This document shows, in pieces, positions 1-12,278 of a DNA stretch of 64,000 bases. The position numbers were made by a program, and so were the translations under genes. The stretch is from contig NZ_JAUFQE010000001.1 of NCBI RefSeq assembly GCF_030409755.1, forward strand, positions 248,001 through 312,000. Reading direction: 5' to 3'. The notes beneath the pieces were generated by a model. It saw only the letters and a program-made list of their open reading frames with translations. It made no database searches and had not been told where the DNA came from. Origin of the DNA: Vibrio lentus (lineage in GTDB: Bacteria; Pseudomonadota; Gammaproteobacteria; Enterobacterales; Vibrionaceae). How positions within the stretch are numbered: position 1 is the first letter of the stretch; each line of letters begins with the position of its first letter.

Positions 1-24
1 ACCACAAGCTTTGTAGGATAACGA

Positions 25-750
25 ATGATGAAACCAGAAGTACCACTGTTATGGCTACCTGGTTTGTTGTGTGATGAAACGTTGTTCCAAGACGTCAATA
101 AAGAGCTGCCCGACTGGGTGGCTCCTTTTACTTGTGACTTAGGAACGCAAACATCCATGCAAGCTTTGGCAAGGAAGGTCTTAGAAAATGCCCCTGAAAG
201 CTTTGTTCTCGGTGGATTATCTATGGGGGGAATCCTCGCGTTTGAAGTGTTTAGACAAGCACCTGAGCGGGTGAAAGGCTTGATCTTAATGGATACCAAT
301 GCCGCTGATGAAAAGCCTGAGGTATCTGAAAAAAGAAATTCTCTGGTAGATAAAGCAAAAGCTGGGGAGTTTGAGTCGATAACACCTGATATTTTGATGC
401 CACTTCTTATCCATCCTAACCAGTTAGTGAATCAAGAACTGACTCAACGAATTACTCAAATGGCGACTAACATCGGCATGGAAAGGTTTGAGGCTCACGC
501 TCAGGCGTTGGCGACTCGTCCTGATGCGAGACCACTATTGGCCGATATTCAGGTTCCGACGTTGATCATTACTGGGAAAGATGACCTGTTATGCCCAATC
601 GATAATCACCTGTTAATGGCAAAACACATAAAGCAGGTATCACTTCATGTAATTCCTGATTGTGGTCATCTATCGACAATGGAACAGCCTAAGGTGGTCG
701 CGCATCATATTTGTAGCTGGTTTAAAGCAAGTCTGCCTGAATCTTTATAG
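25..750 (+). CDS. alpha/beta hydrolase
   Basis: A 241-residue single-domain alpha/beta hydrolase. The nucleophile elbow G-L-S-M-G-G puts the catalytic Ser at residue 66, the acid is probably Asp186 or Asp187 in the TGKDD segment, and His215 in CGHL completes the triad. No signal peptide is visible, so it should be cytoplasmic. Two ATG codons stand in tandem at 25 and 28 behind a GGATAACG sequence; either could start the protein. The short length and MetX/BioH-like architecture suggest a small esterase or lactonase, but the substrate cannot be read from sequence. It lies upstream of, and convergent with, a LysR gene, with a hairpin between them. Confidence 0.85.
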   Translation: MMKPEVPLLWLPGLLCDETLFQDVNKELPDWVAPFTCDLGTQTSMQALARKVLENAPESFVLGGLSMGGILAFEVFRQAPERVKGLILMDTNAADEKPEVSEKRNSLVDKAKAGEFESITPDILMPLLIHPNQLVNQELTQRITQMATNIGMERFEAHAQALATRPDARPLLADIQVPTLIITGKDDLLCPIDNHLLMAKHIKQVSLHVIPDCGHLSTMEQPKVVAHHICSWFKASLPESL

Positions 751-754
751 TTAA

Positions 755-799
755 CGGCAGAAGCCGGTTTTTTATGAGTAGAGTGTCTTGTCACTCTAC
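755..799 (+). terminator. candidate terminator hairpins after the hydrolase
   Basis: A small CGGC-AGAA-GCCG hairpin followed by six T lies at 755-772. A perfect 8-bp stem GTAGAGTG/CACTCTAC (778-785 and 792-799) follows at once. The first resembles a weak intrinsic terminator; the second has no T-run. Confidence 0.45.
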
Positions 800-824
800 T
801 TGAACATGAAAACCCTTTGCTGAC

Positions 825-1712
825 TCATGATTCGTTTCCCATCTGTCGGGCCACAAACTCCACAAACCTATCTTTGAGTGGATTTTCACTCTTCCTATTC
901 CATATCAACCCCACTGGCCAAGTGGCGTATTCACCTTCTAACGCAATGAATTCCACATCGGTGTTACTAATGAACTGCGCACTGCTAGGTACAATGGTGA
1001 AACCGATATTGGCAGAAACCAAGGCAAGCAGGGTTAGGATATCATCGGCTTCTTGCGTCTTTGATAAGTCGATTTTATTGGCAAGGCAATATTGTTGAAT
1101 CTGTCTGTCTAACCCAGGGCCGCGATGTTGGGCCAGCTTTAGATAAGGCCATTTCGATAACTCAGAGACGACGAGGTTTTTGCTTGGCGCTTGCTTGAGA
1201 AGATCTTTGTGTATCGCGACCACAAGCGAATCATTGAACAGTGTAAGGCTTTCTAAATCCAATGATTCTGGTATCCGATTGAAGCTGATATCGAGCTCAT
1301 GGTTTAACAGTTCATCTGTTTGTTGCTTGGAAGGTGTGTCATTTAACGTGATATGAACGTCTGAGTATCGTTGTTTATAAGCTGCAATAAGCTTGGGTGC
1401 TTCATGATAAGTAGACACGCCAAAGGCAATGTTCAAATGTCCCTGAGTCCCGTTCACCACAGAGCCTGACAGCTGCTCAAACGCCTGCATTGAATGAACC
1501 AAACGTTGGGCTTCTGCCAGTAATGTTCTTCCTGCGTGCGTGAGCTCTGCGCCATTCCTGCCACGAGAAAACAAAGATGCCCCAATGTTGGATTCAAGTC
1601 TTTGAATCTTTTTAGTGAGTGCCGATTGAGTGATGTAGAGCTGCTCTGACGCCAAACGGTAATTGCCCGACTTAGCCAGCTGACAAAATGCCTTCAGTAG
1701 ATCAAATTCCAT
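825..1712 (-). CDS. LysR-family transcriptional regulator
   Basis: A 295-residue LysR-type regulator of normal family length. The N-terminal winged helix-turn-helix spans about residues 1-60 (MEFDLLKAFCQLAKSGNYR, then SALTKKIQRLE) and is followed by a periplasmic-binding-protein-like effector domain. It is divergent from the nitrilase-family gene at 1818 with 105 bp between them, the usual arrangement for a LysR protein controlling its neighbour. ATTGAATTGA occurs twice in that gap, a possible operator element, although no clear T-N11-A palindrome was identified. Effector unknown. Confidence 0.9.
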   Translation of the reverse strand: MEFDLLKAFCQLAKSGNYRLASEQLYITQSALTKKIQRLESNIGASLFSRGRNGAELTHAGRTLLAEAQRLVHSMQAFEQLSGSVVNGTQGHLNIAFGVSTYHEAPKLIAAYKQRYSDVHITLNDTPSKQQTDELLNHELDISFNRIPESLDLESLTLFNDSLVVAIHKDLLKQAPSKNLVVSELSKWPYLKLAQHRGPGLDRQIQQYCLANKIDLSKTQEADDILTLLALVSANIGFTIVPSSAQFISNTDVEFIALEGEYATWPVGLIWNRKSENPLKDRFVEFVARQMGNES

Positions 1713-1817
1713 TCCAAATGCTCATTGAATTGAGAATATGTTTCATTGTATGGAATTGAATTGATTTTTTATACTAGGTTCATACCAATCAGATAAAGCA
1801 AAGCTTGAGGACGAATC

Positions 1818-2780
1818 ATGAAGAAAGACATCAAAGTAGCGTCGGTTCAATTTAACCACCACGCAGGTGATAAGGCGTATAACTTATCGGTTATAGAGCA
1901 ATACGTTCAACAAGCTGCGGACAGTGGCGTGGAGATCATCAGTTTTCCTGAGATGTGCATCACTGGCTACTGGCATGTGTCTGCTTTGTCACGAGATGAA
2001 ATTGAAGTGTTAGCGGAACCTGTACCGAGCGGTGAATCAACTCAAAAACTCATTTCGCTGGCAACGCAATTTGGCATGAGTGTTGGCGCGGGCTTGATAG
2101 AGCAGGGTACTGATGGCGAGCTATACAACACCTACGTGTTCGCCATGCCTAATGGCGAGGTGCAGAAACATCGAAAACTGCACACCTTTGTTAGTTCTCA
2201 TATGAGCAGTGGCGACCAATACACGGTGTTCGATACGCCGCATGGTTGCAAAGTTGGTATCTTGATTTGTTGGGATAATAACTTGGTCGAAAATGTCAGG
2301 ATCACTGCTTTGAAAGGGGCAGATATATTGATTGCGCCACACCAAACGGGCGGTTGTCATTCACGAAGCCCGAACGCGATGAAGCGAATTGACCCAGAGT
2401 TATGGTTTAACCGAGATGAAAACCCAGAGGCGATTCGTGCTGAAATGCAGGGCAAGAATGGCCGCGAGTGGTTAATGCGTTGGTTGCCTGCTAGAGCGCA
2501 CGACAACGGTATGTTTGTGGTGTTTAGTAATGGTGTCGGCGTTGATATGGATGAAGTAAGAACAGGCAATGCGATGATCCTCAGCCCTTATGGTGAAATC
2601 ATTACTGAGACTGATAGTGTTGATAACGATATGGTGATTGCAGAGCTAAAAGCAGAAGAGTTAGACATGTGTACTGGCAGACGCTGGATTCGTGGCCGTA
2701 AGCCAGAGTTATATCATTCACTCACACAACCTCTTGGTCATGAACTTGATCCGCATCAAGCGCGTTTTTCAGAGAAGTAA
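1818..2780 (+). CDS. nitrilase-superfamily carbon-nitrogen hydrolase
   Basis: A 320-residue CN-hydrolase with the canonical catalytic triad: Glu45 (FPEMCITGY), Lys120 (KHRKLH) and Cys151 (GILICWDN). These enzymes hydrolyse non-peptide C-N bonds such as amides or N-carbamoyl groups. No signal peptide is present, so it is cytoplasmic. The start ATG follows GAGGACGAATC. It is the only gene divergent from the LysR regulator at 825-1712 and is probably its target. Length and motifs fit aliphatic amidase or N-carbamoyl hydrolase branches equally; the exact substrate cannot be assigned. Confidence 0.88.
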   Translation: MKKDIKVASVQFNHHAGDKAYNLSVIEQYVQQAADSGVEIISFPEMCITGYWHVSALSRDEIEVLAEPVPSGESTQKLISLATQFGMSVGAGLIEQGTDGELYNTYVFAMPNGEVQKHRKLHTFVSSHMSSGDQYTVFDTPHGCKVGILICWDNNLVENVRITALKGADILIAPHQTGGCHSRSPNAMKRIDPELWFNRDENPEAIRAEMQGKNGREWLMRWLPARAHDNGMFVVFSNGVGVDMDEVRTGNAMILSPYGEIITETDSVDNDMVIAELKAEELDMCTGRRWIRGRKPELYHSLTQPLGHELDPHQARFSEK

Positions 2781-2851
2781 TGGTGTAAACGCTGGTGAAA
2801 AAGGATGTATTAGGGACGGTTGAAAGGGAGGGGAGAGAAGGGTTCCTGATG

Positions 2852-2890
2852 TAGTCTACCCACTTAAACTGTTTTTAAGTGGGTAGACTA
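2852..2890. terminator. perfect 17-bp hairpin between convergent genes
   Basis: TAGTCTACCCACTTAAA at 2852-2868 is perfectly complementary to 2874-2890, leaving a 5-nt loop. It sits between the convergent ends of the nitrilase-family gene and atpC, so it probably acts as a bidirectional transcription stop, although the flanking T-tracts are weak. Confidence 0.7.
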
Positions 2891-2933
2891 TTTACACATC
2901 AAGCATCAAGCACCAAAAGTCTAAGTTCTATTC

Positions 2934-3377
2934 TCAGTGTCGAGTGCGAGAAGACGTCAGTTCTGATGCGCGAAGCTGAGCAACGGCTTTTGCGAGTTCA
3001 AGCTGAGCTTGTGCAAAGTTGATGTCTACATTGCCCTTATTGATATTTTCTAGAGCTGCATATTTCGCTTCTTCTGCGCGAGCGCGGTCAATATCTTGGC
3101 CGTGCAGGGCAGTATCGGCTAACACCGTTACCACATCCGGCTGAACTTCCAGCATCCCGCCAGAGACATAAAGCACTTGCCCCTCTGATTTAGGGTCTGT
3201 GACAAACACTGTCACGCCTGGCTTTATTTTACTGAGAAGCGGGGAGTGACCGGGGCGGATCCCCAGCTCACCATCAGCGCCAGAAACGGCTAAGGCATAC
3301 GCTGGACCTGAAAACAGCGTACCTTCCGCACTTACAATATTAAGTTGAAATGTATTATCTGTAATTCCGATAGCCAT
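2934..3377 (-). CDS. atpC: F0F1 ATP synthase subunit epsilon
   Basis: A 147-residue epsilon subunit, the central-stalk inhibitory subunit of F1. The N-terminal beta-sandwich is recognisable (FQLNIVSAEGTLFSG, GELGIRPGHSPLL, LYVSGGMLEVQ), followed by the helical C-terminal hairpin rich in Ala and Glu. It is slightly longer than the roughly 139 residues usual in enterobacteria. Last gene of the operon, 14 bp after atpD and followed by the hairpin at 2852-2890. Confidence 0.95.
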   Translation of the reverse strand: MAIGITDNTFQLNIVSAEGTLFSGPAYALAVSGADGELGIRPGHSPLLSKIKPGVTVFVTDPKSEGQVLYVSGGMLEVQPDVVTVLADTALHGQDIDRARAEEAKYAALENINKGNVDINFAQAQLELAKAVAQLRASELTSSRTRH

Positions 3378-3391
3378 GGTGCACCTGCCTC

Positions 3392-5691
<2,300 letters not shown>

Positions 5692-5738
5692 TATCTGCTC
5701 CTAATTTGTTTTGATTTCCAGCCAACAAACCGGAGCGT

Positions 5739-7280
5739 TTACCAAGCTTTCAACGCTACAAAGTCACCGAGAAGCTTTGCAAGAGCGCCATCAATTTCAT
5801 CGTTGTAGTCACCATTAGCGTTGATGGTGTCGAACAACTCTGGGTTTTGACCTTTCGCGTAAGCAATCAATTCTTCTTCAAAACGCGCAATCTTGTTCAA
5901 CTCTACGTCAGCCAAATAGCCTTTTTCTGCTGCGTAGATAACCGTTGCTTGTTCAGCGACAGACATCGGAGAGTATTGCTTTTGTTTCATCAGTTCGGTT
6001 ACACGCTCACCATGATCAAGCTGCTTGCGCGTCATGTCGTCTAAGTCAGAAGAGAACTGAGCAAATGCGGCTAACTCACGGTATTGAGCTAACGATGTAC
6101 GAATACCACCAGACAGTTTCTTGATGATCTTGCACTGAGCTGCACCACCCACACGAGATACCGAGATACCTGGGTCAACAGCAGGACGTAGACCTGAGTT
6201 GAATAGTTGGGTTTGTAGGAAAACCTGACCATCAGTAATTGAGATTACGTTGGTTGGTACAAACGCAGATACGTCACCCGCTTGAGTTTCAATGATAGGA
6301 AGTGCTGTCAGTGAACCTGTTTGGCCTTTCACTTCACCATTTGTGAACTTCTCAACGTATTCCGCATTTACTCGTGCCGCACGTTCTAGTAGGCGTGAGT
6401 GGAGGTAGAATACGTCGCCAGGGAAGGCTTCACGACCCGGTGGGCGTTTAAGTAGCAATGAGATTTGACGGTAAGCGACGGCTTGTTTTGATAGGTCATC
6501 ATAGATGATCAGTGCATCTTCACCGCGGTCACGGAAGTATTCGCCCATGGTACAACCCGCATAAGGTGCTAGGTATTGAAGTGCTGCTGATTCTGATGCT
6601 GATGCTACAACAACGATGGTATTTTTAAGTGCATCGTGGTCTTCCAGTTTACGAACAACGTTGGCGATAGTGGAGGCTTTCTGGCCAATAGCCACATACA
6701 CACATTTGATGCCAGAATCTTTCTGATTGATGATCGCATCGATAGCTAACGCGGTTTTACCCGTCTGACGGTCACCGATGATCAGTTCACGTTGACCGCG
6801 ACCGATAGGCACCATGGTATCAACCGCTTTATAGCCAGTTTGAATTGGCTGATCGACGGACTTACGCTCGATTACACCCGGTGCAATCACTTCTACTGGG
6901 TCAAGACGGTCACAACTTACTGGGCCTTTGCCGTCGATTGGCTCGCCTAATGTGTTTACTACACGGCCAAGCAGTCCATTACCTACAGGTACTTCCAAGA
7001 TACGGCCAGTACCTTTCACTTTCATACCTTCAGATAGGTCAGTGTAGGGACCCATAACCACTGCACCGACTGAGTGCGTGTCAAGGTTAAGAGCAAGAGC
7101 GTATTTGCCACCAGGAAGCTCGATCATCTCACCCTGCATGACATCCGCAAGGCCGTTAATGGTAATGATGCCGTCACGAACCGAGACTATGGTGCCTTCG
7201 TTGCGAGCTTCGGTGCTCACATTAAATTTCGAGATGCGATCTTTAATCAGGTCGCTGATTTCATTTGAATTTAATTGCAT
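5739..7280 (-). CDS. atpA: F0F1 ATP synthase subunit alpha
   Basis: A 513-residue alpha subunit, the same length as in E. coli. The non-catalytic nucleotide-binding P-loop GDRQTGKT lies at residues 169-176, and [17 protein letters not shown] is the family signature. The N-terminal [16 protein letters not shown] segment would contact the delta subunit. It starts 9 bp after the atpH stop codon. Confidence 0.98.
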   Translation of the reverse strand: MQLNSNEISDLIKDRISKFNVSTEARNEGTIVSVRDGIITINGLADVMQGEMIELPGGKYALALNLDTHSVGAVVMGPYTDLSEGMKVKGTGRILEVPVGNGLLGRVVNTLGEPIDGKGPVSCDRLDPVEVIAPGVIERKSVDQPIQTGYKAVDTMVPIGRGQRELIIGDRQTGKTALAIDAIINQKDSGIKCVYVAIGQKASTIANVVRKLEDHDALKNTIVVVASASESAALQYLAPYAGCTMGEYFRDRGEDALIIYDDLSKQAVAYRQISLLLKRPPGREAFPGDVFYLHSRLLERAARVNAEYVEKFTNGEVKGQTGSLTALPIIETQAGDVSAFVPTNVISITDGQVFLQTQLFNSGLRPAVDPGISVSRVGGAAQCKIIKKLSGGIRTSLAQYRELAAFAQFSSDLDDMTRKQLDHGERVTELMKQKQYSPMSVAEQATVIYAAEKGYLADVELNKIARFEEELIAYAKGQNPELFDTINANGDYNDEIDGALAKLLGDFVALKAW

Positions 7281-7289
7281 AATTGTTAC

Positions 7290-7841
7290 CTATCTCGCGT
7301 GAAGTTGATGAGCTAATCGGTTAATTGATGTGTTCAAAGAACCATCGATGACGGTTTCACCCGCCTTGATTACGATCCCGCCAACCAGCGAGTCATCAAT
7401 AACCTGTTCCATTTCAACCTGACGCTCTAATTTCTTCTCAAGTGCAGCAGTGAGTGATGTAACTTGATCTTGTGTAAGCAATTCTGAACTGGTGACAGTG
7501 ACAGGGATTACACGTTCATGTTCGTCCTTTAGGTCGCTGAACAAGTTAAACAAGTCTCTGATCACTGCAAGACGGCCATTCTCAGCCAAGACTTTAATGA
7601 GATTAATGACGTGGTCATCAACAAGTCCTTGGCAAACGTGAATGATGAGATTGACCAGTTCTTCAGATTGCTGTGTGTGAACACCTTCTGCTGATGAAAT
7701 CTGCTTAGCGATCGTTTCTTCTTCCGCTACCGTCACAAGAATGGACAGCATTGAGTGCCACTCTTGTAACTTGTTTTCACCTAAAGCAAAGTCGAACGAT
7801 GCTTTAGCGTAGGGATGAGCAATATTGGTGTAATCTGACAT
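7290..7841 (-). CDS. atpH: F0F1 ATP synthase subunit delta
   Basis: A 183-residue delta subunit, which links F1 to the peripheral stalk. The start [16 protein letters not shown] and the C-terminal [20 protein letters not shown] are the conserved family ends. It is slightly longer than the usual 177 residues. The sequence between these ends is more divergent than the F1 core, as is normal for delta. Confidence 0.95.
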
Positions 7842-7852
7842 ATTGCCTCCGT

Positions 7853-8323
7853 TTAGAGTTCGCTTATCATTTGATCAACTAACGCTCGGTTCGTTTCAGA
7901 ATCTAGGTTTTTGCTGATCAATTTCTGTGCACTTTGAATAACAGCGTCTGCCATATCCGCCTGAAGTTCACGGCGTAACTTTTGACGTTCGCCTTCTAGC
8001 TCAGCTCTACCTTGCTCTAAGATGCGCGCTTTTTCTTGCTCACCTTCTTGGTGAGCTAAGGTGATGATTTCGTTGCGGCGTTTTTTGCCTTGCTCAATCA
8101 GTTCGGTCACATTTTTTTTCGCATCTGCGACGAGTTGTGCGCCATTTGATTTTGCTAGTTCTAGCTCTTTCGATGCATTCTCTGAGTGGCGTAAACCATC
8201 AGCGATTTCTTTTTGGCGCTCGTCTAACATCGCGGTGAGAGGGGGCCATACATATTTCATGCATAGCCAAACAAAAATCACGAATGAGATTGCTTGACCA
8301 AACATGCTGGCATTTAAATTCAT
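7853..8323 (-). CDS. atpF: F0F1 ATP synthase subunit b
   Basis: A 156-residue b subunit: one N-terminal membrane helix (about residues 5-27, [20 protein letters not shown]), the [18 protein letters not shown] hinge, then a long charged coiled coil that dimerises as the peripheral stalk. Same length as E. coli b. It starts 54 bp after atpE. Confidence 0.95.
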
Positions 8324-8377
8324 ACCTTCCTCACTAAATCTTGATTATTTACAAATCGATCTTTTCAAAGCTTTTAA

Positions 8378-8614
8378 TTAAGCAACGGCAAAGATGATGT
8401 ATAGACCGATACCAACACCGATCATCGGTACAGCATCCACAAGGCCCATCATGATGAAGAATTGAGTACGAAGCATTGGAGTAAGGTCTGGTTGACGAGC
8501 AACACCTTCAAGGTATTTACCTGCTAAGTTACCAATACCAGATGCTGCACCCGCTGCACCTAAACCGATCAGTAATGCACCTGCTACATATAAAACTGCG
8601 CTTACGATATCCAT
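8378..8614 (-). CDS. atpE: F0F1 ATP synthase subunit c
   Basis: A 78-residue proteolipid with two membrane helices and the conserved R-Q-P loop (residues 40-42). The ion-carrying carboxylate is Asp60 in [10 protein letters not shown], equivalent to E. coli Asp61. The Na+ ligand set (Gln on helix 1, Glu-Ser-Thr on helix 2) is absent, so this rotor is expected to use protons. Confidence 0.97.
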   Translation of the reverse strand: MDIVSAVLYVAGALLIGLGAAGAASGIGNLAGKYLEGVARQPDLTPMLRTQFFIMMGLVDAVPMIGVGIGLYIIFAVA

Positions 8615-8659
8615 TTGTATCTCCGATAAATAATTTGTTAGTTAATTTTTAGTTATTAA

Positions 8660-9833
<1,174 letters not shown>

Positions 9834-10644
9834 AATAAAACCCTATATTTAACAGTGTAAGTTAATATAAAACACAGTTTGAATATGTTTTGTTACTAGC
9901 ACTTACTTGTTAATAGCAATTTGACTTGTTAATAAACCTTTACTTGTTAACAAAGAAATAATCTTTCTGGCTTTATATCTCCTGACGAAATTAAACGATA
10001 AAAACTAATTCGCTATCGTTCCGACAAAATATAAACTACGCCTAAAATTATGTGATCAAAACGACAAAAATCGACATCAATAATTCCATTTTTGAAATGA
10101 GTGTTTTTCATTTATGAAAGTAATAGTTGAATAACTTTATTCATGAAAATTTTAAATGCTTTATTTTCAGCGGAAAGGGGCGTTTTCATGTGAAAATTTT
10201 AGACGCCAATTTGGCAAGTTACGATCTTATCAATTAAGTATATTCAAACACTTAGCGTCATTTACAAGTTGATTCTTGAGTACCATTTTATAAGGAGATA
10301 AAGCCAGTTTTAGTCAGCGATGGAAGCCTTCGTGCATTGAGTGATTTATCTATACGGCGTTCTCTATCTGGAAGTGATTATTTTTCAAAATAGTTTGTCA
10401 CGACTTCATTCTTAACGTCTTTCAAGCGATTCGAAATGGATAAATCGGCGTTTAAGATGAATACGATGGATGAAATTCAGCTCCTCACATGGATGTAAGG
10501 AGCTGAAGATAGGGCAAAAATCTGAAGGTTAGGGCACTAAGCCCAAGATAGAAAGGTCAAAAGTCTGGAGATTCGAGCTGGAATTTCTTGATGTGTTGCT
10601 CTAACAACCGCTTTTAAGCAAACAAACTCAATCATGTCCCTCTA
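9834..10644. other. long AT-rich intergenic region upstream of the atp operon
   Basis: About 810 bp with no convincing gene. The atp-proximal part carries the phased repeats listed separately. Around 10105-10150 two imperfect TTTTCAT/ATGAAAA inverted elements occur. The part nearest 10645, downstream of a LysR gene, shows no good terminator. The atp promoter is probably in the first 200 bp. Confidence 0.6.
9888..9952. repeat. helically phased direct repeats upstream of atpI
   Basis: ACTTGTTAATA occurs at 9905-9915 and again at 9924-9934, ACTTGTTAACA at 9942-9952, and a weaker copy TTTTGTTACTA at 9888-9898. The start-to-start spacings are 17, 19 and 18 bp, a little under two helical turns, which fits a protein binding several sites on one DNA face. 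They lie 55-119 bp upstream of the atpI start. No known consensus was recognised. Confidence 0.55.
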
Positions 10645-11526
10645 TTAGTCTTCATAACTTAGATATTGAATGCATAAATCATGGAAAGCCTGCGCTTGTG
10701 GCGAGATCGTACGATCAGACAATCTGAAAATACCGATTTGACGCTGTAAAGGTGGGTCAATCAACGGAATCCACACCAAGCGGGTTTCATTGGTTGGGAA
10801 AGCCAGTTTAGGCAGCGTGGTCACGCCTATCCCAAGCTCTAACACCGAAAACAGGGAAGTAATGTTCTCGACTGAATACAAAGCTTGTTCGCTGAGCATT
10901 CGTGCAGGTGTTGGGTCAAGTAGGGTACAAGTCCCGTTACGAATGAAGGGTTGTTTTAACAAAGTTTGCCATTCTATTCCCTCTCGTTGAGAGGCGATAG
11001 GGTTGTCTTTGAGGCAGACCACACCGATAGGATCGGAAAGTAAAGGCGTGAAGTCGATGCTTTCTTCTTCTAAATGGGAGCTATTTCCGAGGGCAACGTC
11101 CACCTCTCCAGACAGTAATCTTGCTTCTACACCCGCCGCATTATCATCAATTAAGCTTACTTCAACATTCGGGTACTGTTCACAAAAAGCCCCTAAAACA
11201 CTAGGGATTAATTTTGCCGCTACTGATGGCACGCTTGCTATTCGAACTCTTCCTTGTTGTCCTGCCGCGGCTGCGCGTAGGTCATTGTCTAATGCTTTGT
11301 AAACATTCAGGAATTGAATGATTTTTGGCAGGCATATTTCCCCGAAAGGTGTCAGGGTTGATTTGTTGCCTGTTTCAAACAGTGGCTGACCAAGTATTTT
11401 TTCTAGCTCTTTTATCGACGTAGAAAGTGCCGCTTGCGAGCGATTTGCGCGGTGAGATGCTGCTCGAAATCCGCCTTCTTCGACCACTAAAACAAAATGT
11501 TTTAACTGTTGTAGCTTAATACTCAT
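10645..11526 (-). CDS. LysR-family transcriptional regulator
   Basis: A 293-residue LysR regulator with an N-terminal helix-turn-helix (LKHFVLVVEEGGFRAASHRANRSQAALSTSIKELE region, residues about 7-42) and an effector-binding domain. It is divergent from the RidA gene at 11684 with 157 bp between them, and is the likely controller of the cluster running to 19584. Inducer not known; by context it would be a substrate or intermediate of that pathway. Confidence 0.9.
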   Translation of the reverse strand: MSIKLQQLKHFVLVVEEGGFRAASHRANRSQAALSTSIKELEKILGQPLFETGNKSTLTPFGEICLPKIIQFLNVYKALDNDLRAAAAGQQGRVRIASVPSVAAKLIPSVLGAFCEQYPNVEVSLIDDNAAGVEARLLSGEVDVALGNSSHLEEESIDFTPLLSDPIGVVCLKDNPIASQREGIEWQTLLKQPFIRNGTCTLLDPTPARMLSEQALYSVENITSLFSVLELGIGVTTLPKLAFPTNETRLVWIPLIDPPLQRQIGIFRLSDRTISPQAQAFHDLCIQYLSYED

Positions 11527-11573
11527 GGCACTGATCCTTCTCTAGCCCTTGCTATACCTTACTTTTTGCAAGG

Positions 11574-11592
11574 TGATAGATTTTATTTATCA
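11574..11592. promoter_or_regulatory. candidate LysR operator
   Basis: TGATA at 11574-11578 and TATCA at 11588-11592 form a perfect interrupted palindrome with a 9-bp AT-rich spacer, of the general T-N11-A kind bound by LysR proteins. It lies in the divergent gap between the LysR gene and RidA, 48 bp from the former and 91 bp from the latter. Confidence 0.4.
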
Positions 11593-11683
11593 ATTGCACA
11601 AAATTTACCGTTAGATTTATCAGTCGTCAAGGTGCAGTATTTAACCATCTTGAAACATAGTTGTTACAAAGTTGGATGGAATC

Positions 11684-12082
11684 GTGAACGCACAAACTAA
11701 AAAACACCCAGTAAAAACCGAGCTTTTCGCTTCAAAAGCACCACTAGAGTGGGCAATCGTTAATAACGGCACTCTATACACAGCGCAGATTCCAATTGAT
11801 GAAACTGGCGCAGTAGTAGAAGGCGGTATCGAAGCGCAAACGCGTCAGACTTTTAACAACCTTGTTCATACATTGGAGTGTGCAGGCGAATCTATGGATT
11901 CAGTGCTGCAAGTTTTGATTTACGTGACAGACCGTGAATATCTAAAAACGGTAAACAGCGTATACGGAGAATACTTCAATGCACCTTATCCAAACCGTGC
12001 TGCGGTCGTCGTTGCAGGGTTAGCAAGAGAAGAGATGCTAGTCGAGTTCGTGGTTTATGCATCGGCGTCTCAACCTGAATAA
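11684..12082 (+). CDS. RidA/YjgF-family enamine-imine deaminase
   Basis: A RidA-family protein of 132 residues with the fold's typical C-terminal segment PYPNRAAVVVAGLAREEMLVEFVVYA. RidA proteins hydrolyse reactive enamines and imines, often released by PLP enzymes or amine oxidases. GTG at 11684 is chosen as start because GGATGGA lies 6 nt upstream; an upstream TTG at 11672 would add four residues and overlap that site. The usual RidA arginine is replaced by a more divergent context, so it may belong to a non-archetypal Rid subgroup. First gene of the LysR-divergent cluster. Confidence 0.85.
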   Translation: MNAQTKKHPVKTELFASKAPLEWAIVNNGTLYTAQIPIDETGAVVEGGIEAQTRQTFNNLVHTLECAGESMDSVLQVLIYVTDREYLKTVNSVYGEYFNAPYPNRAAVVVAGLAREEMLVEFVVYASASQPE

Positions 12083-12278
12083 TCAGACTGTGAACTAAAG
12101 CTATTTGCGGATCAAAACTCTTTTAAATTGAAGTGGTTTATTGATACAAGCGACTTGGTTCACTTTAGAAACAAAATATACATCTTATTTTAGCAATTAA
12201 TTACCTGAATATTAACAGTTTATTAATTAACCAGATGGTTGCCAGACTCAACCGCAACCTAACCGTTACAAGGACAGA

